Assembly (NCBI GenBank): GCA_012103255.1
Contig: WLXD01000007.1
Span: forward strand, 1-64,000
Direction: 5' to 3'
Source of the DNA: Acidobacteriota bacterium
GTDB lineage: Bacteria > Acidobacteriota > UBA890 > WLXD01
DNA length: 64,000 nt
Positions 17,177 through 27,176 of the stretch are shown one piece after another. A program made the position numbers and the translations under genes. Below the pieces are notes generated by a model, which had not been told where the DNA came from, ran no database searches, and was given only the letters and a program-made list of their open reading frames with translations. Position 1 is the first letter of the stretch; every line of letters starts with the position of its first letter.

Positions 17177-18367
17177 CTACGAGCCCGAGGCTTCAGCCGG
17201 AATGACGAGGTCCAACCACACCAAACGATGATCCGAGGCGAGCAGCGCTCGCGTGTTGCCGTCCGGATCCTCGTCGGCACTCGGCCAGTACACACCGCCC
17301 CCAACGATCTCGATACCGCGGCTCGGCAGGACGTAGTCGATCCGACGGCCCATATCTCCGAATTCGGTCGTGGCGCGTGGGTTGTCCGGAGCTCCCGGGC
17401 TCACGACCCACTCCACCGGGTCTTGAATCGCGGTGTGTTGCAGCAGTTGGTCGATTGCCGCAACGCCGTCGTATACCGCAGCGTCACCCTCGGCCGCGTT
17501 GAGGTCGCCCACCACCACGAACGGCATTCCGGCGGCGTAGCCACCTTGTCGACCGTTGTCGTCCACGAGAGCAGGTTCTCCGTCGATGTACTGGCGCCAG
17601 AGCATGATCTCGTCGAAATTGCGTCGGCCGTTGCGGTCCTCATCGCCGTCGAAGACCGGCGGTGTCGGGTGCGACAGGAAGAGGTGTAGACGCTTTCCAT
17701 CGATAGCCACCGGAACGTCCTGGTGTGACTTGCTGGAGAGTCTCAGTTCCGCCAGCGCCTCTTCGCTGTAGAAGTCGCCGGGCAGGTGGTTGCCGGGCTG
17801 ATCGCGCCACAACAGTCTCTGGAACGTACGCGACTCCCCGCTAATCACAGGATGTCTCGACAGAATCGCCATCGAGTACTGACCGGGATAGACACCAAAT
17901 CCGTACGAGTCGTCGCCGTGCTCGCGCCCGCCCTGGTGCTCCTGGCCGGCGACAATGCCGTCGCCATTCAGATCCACGCCGCTCAGCATCCCCGTGTTGT
18001 TGGGTGCCGCGTAGGCGTACAAGTACTCGATCGGCTCTTCTGCCGTCTCCAGATAGTTGCGTGCGAACGCGCGGGCAGCAGTCGTGAGCGTCGATCCAAA
18101 ATCGTCGTAGTCGTGATCGACCTCATTGAGCACGAGGATGTCGGGACGCACCTCGGTGATGATCTCCGCGGCCGCTCGGAGTTGGGCGTTCACCCCTACG
18201 CCGTCAGTATCAACCTCGGCGATCTTGTCGGTCGAGAGCTCGCGAATGTTGAAGAGCGCAATCCGCACCTGAGAGTCGGTGGGTGGCGGCAATTCGAGGC
18301 GCGTCGCGCCATCGCAGGCGGCGACGGCGAGCAGAACGACTCCGGCAAGCGGCCGCATCTTGCTCAT
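17177..18367 (-). CDS. Endonuclease/exonuclease/phosphatase family lipoprotein
   Basis: 396 residues. The ATG at 18367 overlaps the stop of the upstream M20 gene (18364-18367) and begins a lipoprotein signal (MSKMRPLAGVVLLAVAAC|DG). The EEP fold is shown by RIALFNIRELSTDKIAEV, DILVLNEVDHDYDDFG (metal Glu), LFLSHPTPP, FVVVGDLNAAEGD (Asp/Asn) and ASDHRLVWLDL (catalytic His). Family members hydrolyse phosphodiesters of DNA, RNA or phospholipids. As a lipoprotein it would act in the periplasm or on the surface, perhaps in phosphate or nucleotide scavenging. Co-transcription with the M20 peptidase is likely. Confidence 0.87.
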   Translation of the reverse strand: MSKMRPLAGVVLLAVAACDGATRLELPPPTDSQVRIALFNIRELSTDKIAEVDTDGVGVNAQLRAAAEIITEVRPDILVLNEVDHDYDDFGSTLTTAARAFARNYLETAEEPIEYLYAYAAPNNTGMLSGVDLNGDGIVAGQEHQGGREHGDDSYGFGVYPGQYSMAILSRHPVISGESRTFQRLLWRDQPGNHLPGDFYSEEALAELRLSSKSHQDVPVAIDGKRLHLFLSHPTPPVFDGDEDRNGRRNFDEIMLWRQYIDGEPALVDDNGRQGGYAAGMPFVVVGDLNAAEGDAAVYDGVAAIDQLLQHTAIQDPVEWVVSPGAPDNPRATTEFGDMGRRIDYVLPSRGIEIVGGGVYWPSADEDPDGNTRALLASDHRLVWLDLVIPAEASGS

Positions 18368-19908
18368 CGCATCGTCAACAGGCTGGCGTAGACATCGATC
18401 CCGTACCAAAGGTTGGCGATACGGATGTTCTCGTTGGACGCGTGCTGGTTGTTGTCGTGGTTGGCGATCGGGAGAATCAGGGCGGGGGCGCCGAGGCTCT
18501 CGGTAAAGAAGTAGAGCGGCAACGACCCTCCGAGTGCCGGCACCATGAGTAACTCGCCCTGCGCTGCCGCGCGCACCGCGTCGATCACTTCCTCTACGAC
18601 CGGGAGATCCATCTCGGTTCGTGCCGCCGGATAGCCGCCGCCGCGGACAACCTTGACCACCCTGGGATACCGCCTTCTCAATTCGATGGTCGGATCCTCA
18701 CGGACGATGTGAAAGCCCTGTTGCCGGATGTGAGCTTCCACGAGATCGATCATGTGGCCGGGGTCGTTGCCCTTCACGAGTCGCATGCCCAGGGCTGCTT
18801 CCGCGCGATCAGGAATCACATTGCGTGCGGCCGGCCCCACATCGCCCGATGCGAGACCCTTGACCGTCAGGGAGGGCAACAGCAAACGCTCGGAGAGGCT
18901 TTCTTCTCCCTCAGTCCAGCCCAGGCCGAGTTCCGCGCGGAGCTGCTCATCGGGTATGGGCAGGCGGGCCAGTGCCTCCCGCTCGTCACGACCAAGAGGC
19001 TCCACCGTGTCGTAGAAGCCATCCACGATCACGTCCCCGTCCGGGCCCTTCATCGACGCAATCAGCTCCGCCAGCATCTGGCCCGGGACTGGTGCCCAGC
19101 TGCCGTAGTGGCCGCTATGCAGAGGACGCGCCGGCCCGTACACGGTGAGATCGAGTCCTGTGACACCTCGAACGCCGAACACGAGTTGGGGCGCGCCAGT
19201 CTGATGCACGGGGCCATCGCAGAACAGCCACAGATCGACATCGAGCTTGTCACGGTAGTTCTCGATGTACTCACCGAGGTGTCCCGAGCCGATTTCCTCC
19301 TCGCCTTCGAAGAGAAACCGTATGTTCGAAGTCAGCGGGATCTCAGCCGCGTTCAACGCGTCGAGCGCTGCCAGAAGAGCGGGCAGCGGCGCCTTGTCGT
19401 CCGAGGCCGAACGCGCGTAGATGCGCCAGTTCGAATCAACCGCTCCGCCGGGAGCCGGCATCTCGATCGGCTCCCCGCCTCGATCCATGCGGTCGCTGTA
19501 GAGAACCGGATCGTAGGGATCATTGACCCAGTCAGGTCCGGTCGCGGGCTGGCCGTCGTAGTGCACGTAGATGCCAAGCGTTCGGGTGGCGCCAGGCGTG
19601 CGGATCTCGCCGTAAATCAGCGGCGGGGCGTCAGGGAGCGTGAGGAGTTCCATCTCCACGCCGCGTTCTGCGAACTCGGCAACGATGTAGTCCGCGGTGG
19701 CCCGGATCGCCGGAAGATCGCCGCCAAAGTTGGGCTGACGCAGCAACTCCCGGAACCCCTCGAGAATCTCGACTTCATTCGCGCTGCGGAACTCTCGCGC
19801 CGCGGCGACGGCGCCTTCTTGCGCTGCGAGGGTCGACGAAATCGCCAATGAAAGCGTCCCACATAGGAACAGTACTCTTCGCGCGCGCGCATGAATCAGG
19901 CCGAGCAA
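18364..19908 (-). CDS. M20 family metallopeptidase (secreted dipeptidase-like)
   Basis: 514 residues. The start is TTG at 19908, preceded by GGAGGA at suitable spacing; no better in-frame ATG precedes the signal peptide (MLGLIHARARRVLFLCGTLSLA ... LAAQ). Zinc-site motifs: IYVHYDGQPA (His), SASDDKAP (bridging Asp), FLFEGEEEIGSGH (catalytic Glu and ligand), FCDGPVHQ, and a C-terminal ANHDNNQHASNENI (His). The lid domain lies at about residues 225-400. Size and motifs fit the carnosinase/dipeptidase type of M20 that cleaves dipeptides or modified amino acids. Periplasmic peptide use is inferred. Confidence 0.88.
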   Translation of the reverse strand: MLGLIHARARRVLFLCGTLSLAISSTLAAQEGAVAAAREFRSANEVEILEGFRELLRQPNFGGDLPAIRATADYIVAEFAERGVEMELLTLPDAPPLIYGEIRTPGATRTLGIYVHYDGQPATGPDWVNDPYDPVLYSDRMDRGGEPIEMPAPGGAVDSNWRIYARSASDDKAPLPALLAALDALNAAEIPLTSNIRFLFEGEEEIGSGHLGEYIENYRDKLDVDLWLFCDGPVHQTGAPQLVFGVRGVTGLDLTVYGPARPLHSGHYGSWAPVPGQMLAELIASMKGPDGDVIVDGFYDTVEPLGRDEREALARLPIPDEQLRAELGLGWTEGEESLSERLLLPSLTVKGLASGDVGPAARNVIPDRAEAALGMRLVKGNDPGHMIDLVEAHIRQQGFHIVREDPTIELRRRYPRVVKVVRGGGYPAARTEMDLPVVEEVIDAVRAAAQGELLMVPALGGSLPLYFFTESLGAPALILPIANHDNNQHASNENIRIANLWYGIDVYASLLTMR

Positions 19909-20008
19909 GGCAAATCCTCCAACGGGGGGCGGCTCGTGAAGCGGGCCGGGCAGAGGCTATCCTACCGGTCCTGACCCGCGCGAAACATCGCTGCAAAACG
20001 AGGCCGCC

Positions 20009-20734
20009 ATGGAGTTCCCCCTTTCCGCGCTCGCGATTCTGGCGGGCGTAGTTGTCCTCTCCTCCGTAGGTGTCGGCTCGGCGTCCGCGAACGACGGCTA
20101 CAGCGTCCGTCGCGCGACTGCACACCCGAGCCAACTCTGGGACACCGAAACTGCCTGGATGGACGCTCAACGCATCGACTGGGGCGACGCCCCGTGGCCC
20201 ACCGCATTCCGGGCGCTGGCCACCGCTGACGCTCTGTGGTTGCGATTCGACGCGACTGACGATTTGCCCTGGTTCACGATGACAGGACGTGACGACAAGC
20301 TCTGGGAAGAGGAAGTGGTGGAGATTTTCATCGACCCAGACGGCGACCAGCGCAACTACGTAGAAGTAGAGGTCAATCCCGCCAACGCTCTCTGCGACTT
20401 GATGGTCGCTTCCGCGTATCCACGGCTCGACGCGGACATCGACTGGGATTTCCCGGGCGTTGAGACGCGCGTAAAGGACCTGCAGGACGGAGGAGTTGTG
20501 GTCGGATGGACCGCGCTCGTTCGCCTGCCCTGGGCTGGGTTCTCTTCTGTGCCGGGGACGGATGTCGCCTTGCCGCCGCACAGCGGCGACAGTTGGACGT
20601 TCAATGTGTTCAGGATCAAGCGCCCTGGCGGGCCCTCTGATCCCGAACGGGACCTGGTGCTCAACGCCTGGTCGCCGGTCCCGGCCAACAGCTTTCACGT
20701 ACCCGAGGTGTTCCGCACGATGGAGTTCGAATGA
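20009..20734 (+). CDS. Secreted carbohydrate-binding family 9-like protein
   Basis: 241 residues with an N-terminal signal (MEFPLSALAILAGVVVLSSVGVGSASA|ND). The domain is CBM9-like: ALWLRFDATDDLPWFTMTGRDDKLWEEEVVEIFIDPDGDQRNYVEVEVNPANALCDLMV is the usual conserved core, followed by VVGWTALVRLPWAGF and WTFNVFRIKRPGG. CBM9-like domains occur in sugar-binding or heme-associated secreted proteins; binding residues cannot be judged here. Its TGA overlaps the ATG of the DUF5107-TPR gene, so both are likely made together and may handle the same polysaccharide. Confidence 0.83.
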   Translation: MEFPLSALAILAGVVVLSSVGVGSASANDGYSVRRATAHPSQLWDTETAWMDAQRIDWGDAPWPTAFRALATADALWLRFDATDDLPWFTMTGRDDKLWEEEVVEIFIDPDGDQRNYVEVEVNPANALCDLMVASAYPRLDADIDWDFPGVETRVKDLQDGGVVVGWTALVRLPWAGFSSVPGTDVALPPHSGDSWTFNVFRIKRPGGPSDPERDLVLNAWSPVPANSFHVPEVFRTMEFE

Positions 20735-23700
20735 TCGCGCGCTGCAGTCACGTACTTGCCGTTGCAGCACTGCTGATCGGTGCCGCGTCACCACATCGCG
20801 CGGACACGCTTGTGGCCCAAGAGACCGAGCGCCTCCCGGCGGTGCGCGTGTGGGAGGACGACGTTGTCATCCCGACCTATGCGTTGGGTGCTGATGACAT
20901 CAATCCGCACTTCCGCGAGACATCGGACTCGATCATCTACCCCTACACAAAACAGGACGCGTTCACCAGCGAGCGGGTCGATCGCACCTACCGGGCGATC
21001 TTCCTCGAGAACGAATACCTCCGGGTGATGTGCCTGCCTGAGATCGGTGGCCGCATCCAGTCCGTTTTCGATAAGACGACCGGCGAGGAGATGTTCTACC
21101 GCAACCGCGTCATTCGCCCCGGCCACATCGCTCTGCGCGGCGCTTGGGTATCAGGCGGCATCGAATGGAACCGCGGGCCTGACGGACACACCGTGACGAG
21201 CTTCTCGCCCGTCGACGTGCTGCCCGTCCAGAATCCGGACGGTTCTGCGGCGCTCCTGATCGGCAACACGGAAATGAACTTCCGCACCGGTTGGCAGGTG
21301 ACCCTGACCCTCCATCCGCAACGCAAGGTGCTCGATGAGCGGATCCGGATCTTCAATCCGACGGACGGCATCCACACCTACTACTTCTGGAACAACACCG
21401 CGTTCCCGAACCGACCAGGCACGCGCTTCATCTATCCGATGACGCTCGGGTCCGATCACAACGGGACTTCGTTCTTCAGCTGGCCGGAGCACGAGGGGCG
21501 TGATCTCACCTATCTACGGAACTACCCGGAGCCGACGTCGGTGTTCGGCTATCAGGTGGCGTTCGACTTCTTCGGCGCCTACGACGTCGACCGCGACTTC
21601 GGAATCGTGCAGGTAGCCGACCATCACGAACTCCCGGGCAAGAAGGCGTGGACCTGGGGCGAAGCCGATGCAGGCCTCGTCGCTCAGTCAGTGCTGACCG
21701 ACGACGACGGCCCGTACATCGAAGTACAGAGCGGTCCGCTCCCGACGCAGGCCGACTTCGGACTGCTCGTGCCTGGACACGAGATCTCGTGGCAGGAATT
21801 CTGGTATCCGGTCAACGGTCTTGGGGACGGCTTCGAGTACGCCACCGAGGAAGTCGCGATCCAGCGCCGGGGCACCGCCACCGGCGTCGAGTTCCGCTTC
21901 GCGGGAACGCGGCAACGCCGTGACGTCGATCTGACAATTGAACGCCAGGACGGTCGGACGGAGAGACGCCGACTCGCGTTGTCTCCCGCTACTGTCGAGA
22001 CGATCGAAGTCGATACAACCAACTCCGCCGTCGATCCCGGCAGCATGCGGATGCGGCTACGGCTCACCAGCAGCGAAGGCTCCGTCCTCGCGGAGTACTC
22101 GTCGCCGCTGGAGATTCCGGAACGCACCGCTCCGACACTCGACGAGACGTCTCCCACCACCCCCGAGGAGCGCTACTGGGCGGCCGATCTTCTGGGCAGA
22201 CAGGGCGACCGGGCGGGTGCGATTCGCGGTTTTGAGGCCATTCTGGCCGACGATCCGGGTCACGTGGGATCGCTCGAGTCTCTCGGGGCCATGGCCCTGG
22301 AAGCTGGCGAGTTCGAAGCCGCGCGTGGCCTGTTGGAACGCGCCACCAAGCAGAGCGAGTATCGCGGTCTGACCTGGTACTTGCTCGGCGTCGCGCGGCT
22401 CCGACTGGGCGACTTCGACGGCGCACGCACGGCCGCGGCTTTGGCATCGCAACGGGCCGACAGCGTCGCGCTCGGGCACAGTTTGCGTGGCCGGATTGAA
22501 GCGCAATCGGGCAATCACGCCGCCGCGCTCGATTCGTTCACCGCCGGGCTAACGGCGGGCGGCGGGGATTGGACCCGACTCTTCGACTTCGTAATGCTCG
22601 CGGCGTACGGCGCCGGCGAGGACGAACAGGCTCGTTTTCTCTCGCGGCAGGCCGTGACCTCCGGGACGCTGCGACTCGTCCCTCACGTCATTGACTCGCT
22701 GGCGCGAGGTGAACCGGCCACGGAACTCGCGCAGCGCGCCCGCGCCTGGATCGGCGAACCCGAGTTCACGTTCATCGAGACGAGTCTCGCGTTCGCGGAA
22801 GTTGGGCTATATCGCGACGCGGCGGCCTTGCTCGAGGCATCGTTGTGGGCGGTGGTCGCCCCAGCGGACCGGCGCCCCCTGCCGGCCTACTACATGGCCT
22901 ATTTCCACGAACTGCGCGGCGATACCGTCGAGGCCAGCCACTGGCTCGATCAGGCCCAGAGCGTGGGCGGCGACTACGTATTTCCGTCACGGCCCGAGGG
23001 CATCGCGGTACTACAGTACGCGGTTGAGCAACGGCCCGGCGATGCCAAAGCCTGGCTCTATCTGGGCAACCTCTACGCCGGCCTCGGACGGCACCCCGAC
23101 GCTCGCGAGGCCTGGACCCAGGCTGCCAATCTCGATCCACAACTCTCGGTGGCCGCCCGGAATCTGGGGATCGACGCGTGGAAGCTCGCCGGCGATCTCG
23201 ACTCCGCAACCGAATGGTTCCAGCGTGCGATCGCGGCGCGCCCGATGGACCAGACTCTCTATCGCGATCTAGGGCGAGTGCTCAGCGAACGTAGCCTCGC
23301 CGAGAACGCCGCGAGCCTGCTGGAGTCCGTACCGGTAGCTCCGAACGTGCGCCGCGCCGACGTCACGCTGGACCTGGCGCGGGCATACGTGGAACTCGAA
23401 CGCTACGACGACGCCGTCGCGTTGCTCGACGCCACGACATTCACCCAGCGCGAAGGCGACACCGGCACTCGCGAGGTGTTCTACACAGCCCGGATCGAGC
23501 GCGGCATCCGTCGGTTCGAGGACTTCGATCATGGCGGCGCGCTGGAGGACTTCGAAGCAGCTCTCACCTACCCGACGAACCTGAACGTCGGTCGTCCGTA
23601 TCGACCACGTGAGGCGCGGGCACACTACTGGCTTGGACTGGCGCTCGACGCGTTGGGTCGGATCGAGCAAGCCAACGAAGCATGGGCTGCGTGCGCCGCC

Positions 23701-23766
23701 GGAGAACCTCTCGACGAGGAACAGCAGGAGTACAGCAGCTTGTGCGCCGAGCGCGTGGGCCGCTAG
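20731..23766 (+). CDS. DUF5107 and TPR-repeat secreted protein
   Basis: 1011 residues. The ATG overlaps the upstream stop (20731-20734). A signal peptide (MIARCSHVLAVAALLIGAASP) is followed by a DUF5107 domain at about 30-330. Typical segments are NEYLRVMCLPEIGGRIQSVFDK, RPGHIALRGAWVSGGIEWN and YYFWNNTAFPNRPGTRFIYPM. This beta-sandwich resembles glycoside-hydrolase accessory or mutarotase folds. Residues about 480-1000 are TPR repeats (GRQGDRAGAIRGFEAILADDPGHVGSLESLGAMALEAGEFEAARGLLERA and similar). The combination is known in Acidobacteriota and Bacteroidota and has no proven activity. With the CBM9-like neighbour it suggests carbohydrate recognition at the envelope. Confidence 0.87.
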   Translation: MIARCSHVLAVAALLIGAASPHRADTLVAQETERLPAVRVWEDDVVIPTYALGADDINPHFRETSDSIIYPYTKQDAFTSERVDRTYRAIFLENEYLRVMCLPEIGGRIQSVFDKTTGEEMFYRNRVIRPGHIALRGAWVSGGIEWNRGPDGHTVTSFSPVDVLPVQNPDGSAALLIGNTEMNFRTGWQVTLTLHPQRKVLDERIRIFNPTDGIHTYYFWNNTAFPNRPGTRFIYPMTLGSDHNGTSFFSWPEHEGRDLTYLRNYPEPTSVFGYQVAFDFFGAYDVDRDFGIVQVADHHELPGKKAWTWGEADAGLVAQSVLTDDDGPYIEVQSGPLPTQADFGLLVPGHEISWQEFWYPVNGLGDGFEYATEEVAIQRRGTATGVEFRFAGTRQRRDVDLTIERQDGRTERRRLALSPATVETIEVDTTNSAVDPGSMRMRLRLTSSEGSVLAEYSSPLEIPERTAPTLDETSPTTPEERYWAADLLGRQGDRAGAIRGFEAILADDPGHVGSLESLGAMALEAGEFEAARGLLERATKQSEYRGLTWYLLGVARLRLGDFDGARTAAALASQRADSVALGHSLRGRIEAQSGNHAAALDSFTAGLTAGGGDWTRLFDFVMLAAYGAGEDEQARFLSRQAVTSGTLRLVPHVIDSLARGEPATELAQRARAWIGEPEFTFIETSLAFAEVGLYRDAAALLEASLWAVVAPADRRPLPAYYMAYFHELRGDTVEASHWLDQAQSVGGDYVFPSRPEGIAVLQYAVEQRPGDAKAWLYLGNLYAGLGRHPDAREAWTQAANLDPQLSVAARNLGIDAWKLAGDLDSATEWFQRAIAARPMDQTLYRDLGRVLSERSLAENAASLLESVPVAPNVRRADVTLDLARAYVELERYDDAVALLDATTFTQREGDTGTREVFYTARIERGIRRFEDFDHGGALEDFEAALTYPTNLNVGRPYRPREARAHYWLGLALDALGRIEQANEAWAACAAGEPLDEEQQEYSSLCAERVGR

Positions 23767-23835
23767 CCTCGGCTCGCCCCCCGGCGGGGGCTATCATGAC
23801 GATCTGAATTCCCACCGATCCCACGAGGTCTATTG

Positions 23836-25509
23836 ATGCGCCTTCGCCTGCTCGGCCCTGCCGGGGTACTCGTAGTTGTCGCCGCCTGTTCGACTCCGCC
23901 CGCGGAGACGACGATGTCGCCTCCCGCGGACTTCGATGCCGCGGCCATGCTGACCGACGTGCGAGCGCTGTCGGCCGACGACATCGAGGGCCGTTCCACG
24001 GCCACCGACGGTGAACGCCGTGCCGCCGACTGGATCGAGAGCCGTTTTCGCGAAACGGGCATGGAGCCCGTTGCCGGTTCCTACCGTCAGGCAGTGCGAC
24101 TCGTGGGCATGCAACGCAACAGCGACACCGCCCAACTCGCGATCGTCAACGCGGAGGGCGCGCTTGCTTTGGAAGACGGCGTGAACGTCGCCTTCTGGTC
24201 GACCGCGCAGCAGCCCAACGTGCAGATTGATGCGCCGCTCGTTTTCGTCGGCTACGGCGTGGAAGCGCCCGAGTACAACTGGGACGACTTCAACGGAATC
24301 GATGTCGCCGGGAAGGTCCTGCTGTTTCTGAACAACGACCCGCCCGTCGTCGAGGACGACACGGAACTGTTCGGTGGAGACGCGCGTACCTACTACGGCC
24401 GCTGGACCTACAAGTTCGAACAGGCGATGAAGCACGGTGCCGCGGGCGCGCTGATGGTGCACACCACACCATCAGCGTCGTATCCATTCAGCGTGATTCA
24501 ACATAGCGGCTCGCGCGAGAGCTTCGCGCTCGACCTGCCAGGGGCTGGGTACCAGGTACCCATGGTCGGCTGGCTGGACGAGAACCTCTCAGGTCAGATC
24601 GCGGCAAGTATCGGCACCGACCTGGACGGGTTGTTCGACATGGCCGCCCGCCGTGATTTCGCGCCCGTCGAGACCAGCTACGCCGTGCGCGCCTCAATCG
24701 ATACCGAGGTCCGGAGAATCAACACGGAGAACGTCCTCGGGATGTTCCCTGGGTCCGATCCAGACCTGGCCGACGAAGTGATGGTGTTTTCGGCGCACTA
24801 CGACCACATGGGGCACGATCCGTCACTCGAGGGCGAGGACAAGACTTTCAACGGCGCGTGGGACAACGCCGCGGGAGTCGCGGCCATCGCCGCGCTTGCC
24901 GACGCGTTCGCGGCAGGTGAGCCGACGCGCCGGTCGCTGCTATTCCTGGCCTGTGCGGCCGAGGAAAGTGGCTCGCTCGGTAGCGCATGGTTCGTCGCTG
25001 ATCCGCCGTTCGCCAAGAACCGACTCGTGGCGAACTTCAACATCGACATGCCGCAGATTTTCGGGGTCACAAGCGACATCGCCGCGATCGGTGTCGACAC
25101 CAGCAGCCTCGGCACCGTTCTGGAGGAGGTCGCTGGCACATTCATGGTCGAGCGAGGAGGCCAGGAGGTCGCTGTCCGGGTGACAGGCGACCCGAACCCG
25201 TCCGCCGGCTCGTTCTATCGATCCGATCAGGTCAACTTCGCCAAGGCCGGTGTACCCGCGCTTTTCATGAATCCCGGAGGCGACTACGTCACGCCGCTGG
25301 GCTTCGATCCGCGCGAGTACCGGAGCTCGCACTACCACCAACTCTCGGACGAAGTCCGGGCCGAGTGGGATCTCAGCGGACTGGCACGTGACCTGGCCAT
25401 CGTCATGGCCACCGTGCGCCAGGTCGATGCAGCGGATGAGATGCCGCGGTGGAACCCGGGCAACGAGTTCGAGACTGCCTGGCGTGCCCTGCACGGGATC
25501 GACCAGTAG
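23836..25509 (+). CDS. M28 family zinc peptidase lipoprotein with PA domain
   Basis: 557 residues from ATG 23836 (a TTG lies one codon earlier; GAGG at 23825-23828). Lipoprotein signal MRLRLLGPAGVLVVVAAC|ST. A protease-associated insert at about 130-280 (VFVGYGVEAPEYNWDDFNGIDVAGKVLLFLNNDPP) precedes the catalytic domain. Two-zinc ligands and base are all present: FSAHYDHMGHD, NGAWDNAAGVAAI, CAAEESGSLGS, NFNIDMPQ and SSHYHQLSDE. It likely acts as an aminopeptidase tethered to the outer or inner membrane, releasing N-terminal amino acids from peptides. It ends 7 bp before the convergent barrel gene. Confidence 0.92.
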   Translation: MRLRLLGPAGVLVVVAACSTPPAETTMSPPADFDAAAMLTDVRALSADDIEGRSTATDGERRAADWIESRFRETGMEPVAGSYRQAVRLVGMQRNSDTAQLAIVNAEGALALEDGVNVAFWSTAQQPNVQIDAPLVFVGYGVEAPEYNWDDFNGIDVAGKVLLFLNNDPPVVEDDTELFGGDARTYYGRWTYKFEQAMKHGAAGALMVHTTPSASYPFSVIQHSGSRESFALDLPGAGYQVPMVGWLDENLSGQIAASIGTDLDGLFDMAARRDFAPVETSYAVRASIDTEVRRINTENVLGMFPGSDPDLADEVMVFSAHYDHMGHDPSLEGEDKTFNGAWDNAAGVAAIAALADAFAAGEPTRRSLLFLACAAEESGSLGSAWFVADPPFAKNRLVANFNIDMPQIFGVTSDIAAIGVDTSSLGTVLEEVAGTFMVERGGQEVAVRVTGDPNPSAGSFYRSDQVNFAKAGVPALFMNPGGDYVTPLGFDPREYRSSHYHQLSDEVRAEWDLSGLARDLAIVMATVRQVDAADEMPRWNPGNEFETAWRALHGIDQ

Positions 25510-25516
25510 GACAGCG

Positions 25517-26251
25517 CTACCAGGTCACTCCGGCGACGAAGTAGAGGGCGCGCCAGCGCGCTTCGCGACCACTGTCTGAATTGTCGATATTCGACAACCC
25601 GTGGTTGTAGCGCAGGTCGATGGTGAGTGCCCAGATGAATTCGTGGAATTCGATACCCGCGCCCACGACCAGGCCCCAGTCGGTTGCCTTCACGAGCGTG
25701 CTGCCCTCGACGTCCACGATCGAGCCATCTTCGCGACGACTCTCTCGCATCGCATCCATCCGAAGGCCGATCGCCGGGCCGCCTTGCAGACTGAAGATGG
25801 TCCCGCGACGTTCCCCCGGGTACCACTTGGCGAGCAGCGGGATCTCGAAGTAATTAACGCTGAGTTTCTCCGAGCCCATGTACTCGGAATCCGAGAGATC
25901 GATCTCCGCGTGCTTCCTCACGATCAGGAGCTCAGGCTGCACGGAGAATGAGTGCGACACGGGTACTTCGAACGAGAAACCCGCAGCGAATCCGAAATCG
26001 CCATCGAAGCCGAACGTGCCCACCTCAGGGATCGGCAGCTGTCCGTGCAGTACCGACCACGTGCCCCCACCCTTCAGCCCGAAGCGCACCTTCTCCCACG
26101 GTTCCCGCGCCCAGCGCGGGATGTCGTCGCCAGCGCCGTCCTGCTCCTCGAGCGCTACCTCATCCGAGGCAACCTCAGCTTCCTGAGCCCACGCGGTATC
26201 GACCACAGCAAGCAAGAGGAATACGGCGAGGGACACGAGAATTCGGCGCAA
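25517..26251 (-). CDS. Outer-membrane beta-barrel protein (PorT-like)
   Basis: About 244 residues from a TTG at 26251, which follows GGAGAG with 5-nt spacing and starts the signal peptide LRRILVSLAVFLLLAVVDTAWA|QE. A GTG at 26278 would add 9 residues but has no ribosome-binding site. The mature part has an acidic stretch, then alternating strands of a small barrel: RFGLKGGGTWSVL, FAAGFSFEVPVSHSFSVQPELLIVRKHAEI, YFEIPLLAKWYPG, FSLQGGPAIGLRM, LVVGAGIEFHEFIWALTIDLRYNHGL, and a terminal aromatic strand YFVAGVTW. It is probably an 8-strand outer-membrane protein of unknown transport or structural role. Confidence 0.85.
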   Translation of the reverse strand: MRRILVSLAVFLLLAVVDTAWAQEAEVASDEVALEEQDGAGDDIPRWAREPWEKVRFGLKGGGTWSVLHGQLPIPEVGTFGFDGDFGFAAGFSFEVPVSHSFSVQPELLIVRKHAEIDLSDSEYMGSEKLSVNYFEIPLLAKWYPGERRGTIFSLQGGPAIGLRMDAMRESRREDGSIVDVEGSTLVKATDWGLVVGAGIEFHEFIWALTIDLRYNHGLSNIDNSDSGREARWRALYFVAGVTW

Positions 26252-26338
26252 GGCGGCTCTCCGGGGAGTGGTAGTCACGCGGCGGCGACCGCGCGGGTTC
26301 AGTCTAGCAGCGTCGGCGGGACCGACCCTGCAGACCGC

Positions 26339-27169
26339 TCAGACCTCGTCGGTAAGCCGACGCAGCAAAGCAGCTGTCCGGCGAGCGCGGGCGCGCCAAT
26401 GGTCTCCGATCGGGCCCGGCCAGACCGGCTGTCGATCGGCGAGATCCGCGAGGCCCCTAAAGGTGAGGTTCGCGTCCTGCCCCAGCAGATTCCGGAGGCC
26501 GTACCTACGCTCGCCCGCACGCAGCACCAGCCCGGCATCATCCGCAATCGCGGAGAGATCCGTAGGCGTGATGATGAACCCGGTTCGGGCGGGTGCTAGC
26601 ACCTGGGTGAGGAACGTATCCGCGTCGTCCGGGTTCTCGGCCATCGGAAGCGCCACCCCGAAGTGCGCCGGAAGTGCGCGCCGCGGCCCGAGAGTCGCGG
26701 CTTCGGTTTCGAGCCACTCGCCCAGTATGCGGCCCCACGCTCGATAGGCCGGCGGCGCGATCGATTCGATCTTGAACAACCACGCGGGCAACCAGCTCAA
26801 CAGGTGATCCCAGAGGAACGCCTCGCGCGCGCCGCGCAACGCCTCCTGGCGCGCCCCTTCCGACTCCGCGAGCTCGAAGTCGGTCAGCATCGCGTAGGCA
26901 CCCAGAAGCGCACTGAGGTGATCCGGCTCAGGTCCGGGCGAATCACCGAGGGCTCGCCAGAACCCCGCGATGAGGTCACGTGCCTCGCCACCCATCATGC
27001 CGCTGGCGTCGAGGTACACCGACGCATACGGGTAGAGCTGCTCCAGGAACAGCGCCGAGTACTGCCACCCCTCAGGCACAGCGGGGAGGTCGAGCAGTTC
27101 CGCCACCCGCGCGGTCTCCGGCCCCGGCGGCTCGGCGAGAAGTCCGAGCGCACGTGGCAACTCGCTCAT
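26339..27169 (-). CDS. TorD/DmsD-like molybdoenzyme chaperone
   Basis: 276 residues from ATG 27169, 7 nt after the catalytic-subunit stop, with a GAGGCGG-like site upstream. All-alpha composition, with the family patterns YPYASVYLDASGMMGGEARDLIAGFWRALG near residues 45-75, LSALLGAYAML, and a W-rich WDHLLSWLPAWLFKIE segment. TorD-like chaperones bind the apo catalytic subunit of DMSO-reductase-family enzymes and help cofactor insertion or export quality control. Operon position directly after the molybdopterin subunit supports this. Similarity judged only by pattern; the C-terminal 100 residues are longer than in DmsD. Confidence 0.75.
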   Translation of the reverse strand: MSELPRALGLLAEPPGPETARVAELLDLPAVPEGWQYSALFLEQLYPYASVYLDASGMMGGEARDLIAGFWRALGDSPGPEPDHLSALLGAYAMLTDFELAESEGARQEALRGAREAFLWDHLLSWLPAWLFKIESIAPPAYRAWGRILGEWLETEAATLGPRRALPAHFGVALPMAENPDDADTFLTQVLAPARTGFIITPTDLSAIADDAGLVLRAGERRYGLRNLLGQDANLTFRGLADLADRQPVWPGPIGDHWRARARRTAALLRRLTDEV

Positions 27170-27176
27170 AGCCGCC

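Noticed and set aside
17168-17191. GCCTCG / CGAGGC repeat as a terminator between the propeller and nuclease genes
   Set aside because: Stem is only 6 bp, it reaches into the nuclease coding end and no T-run follows.
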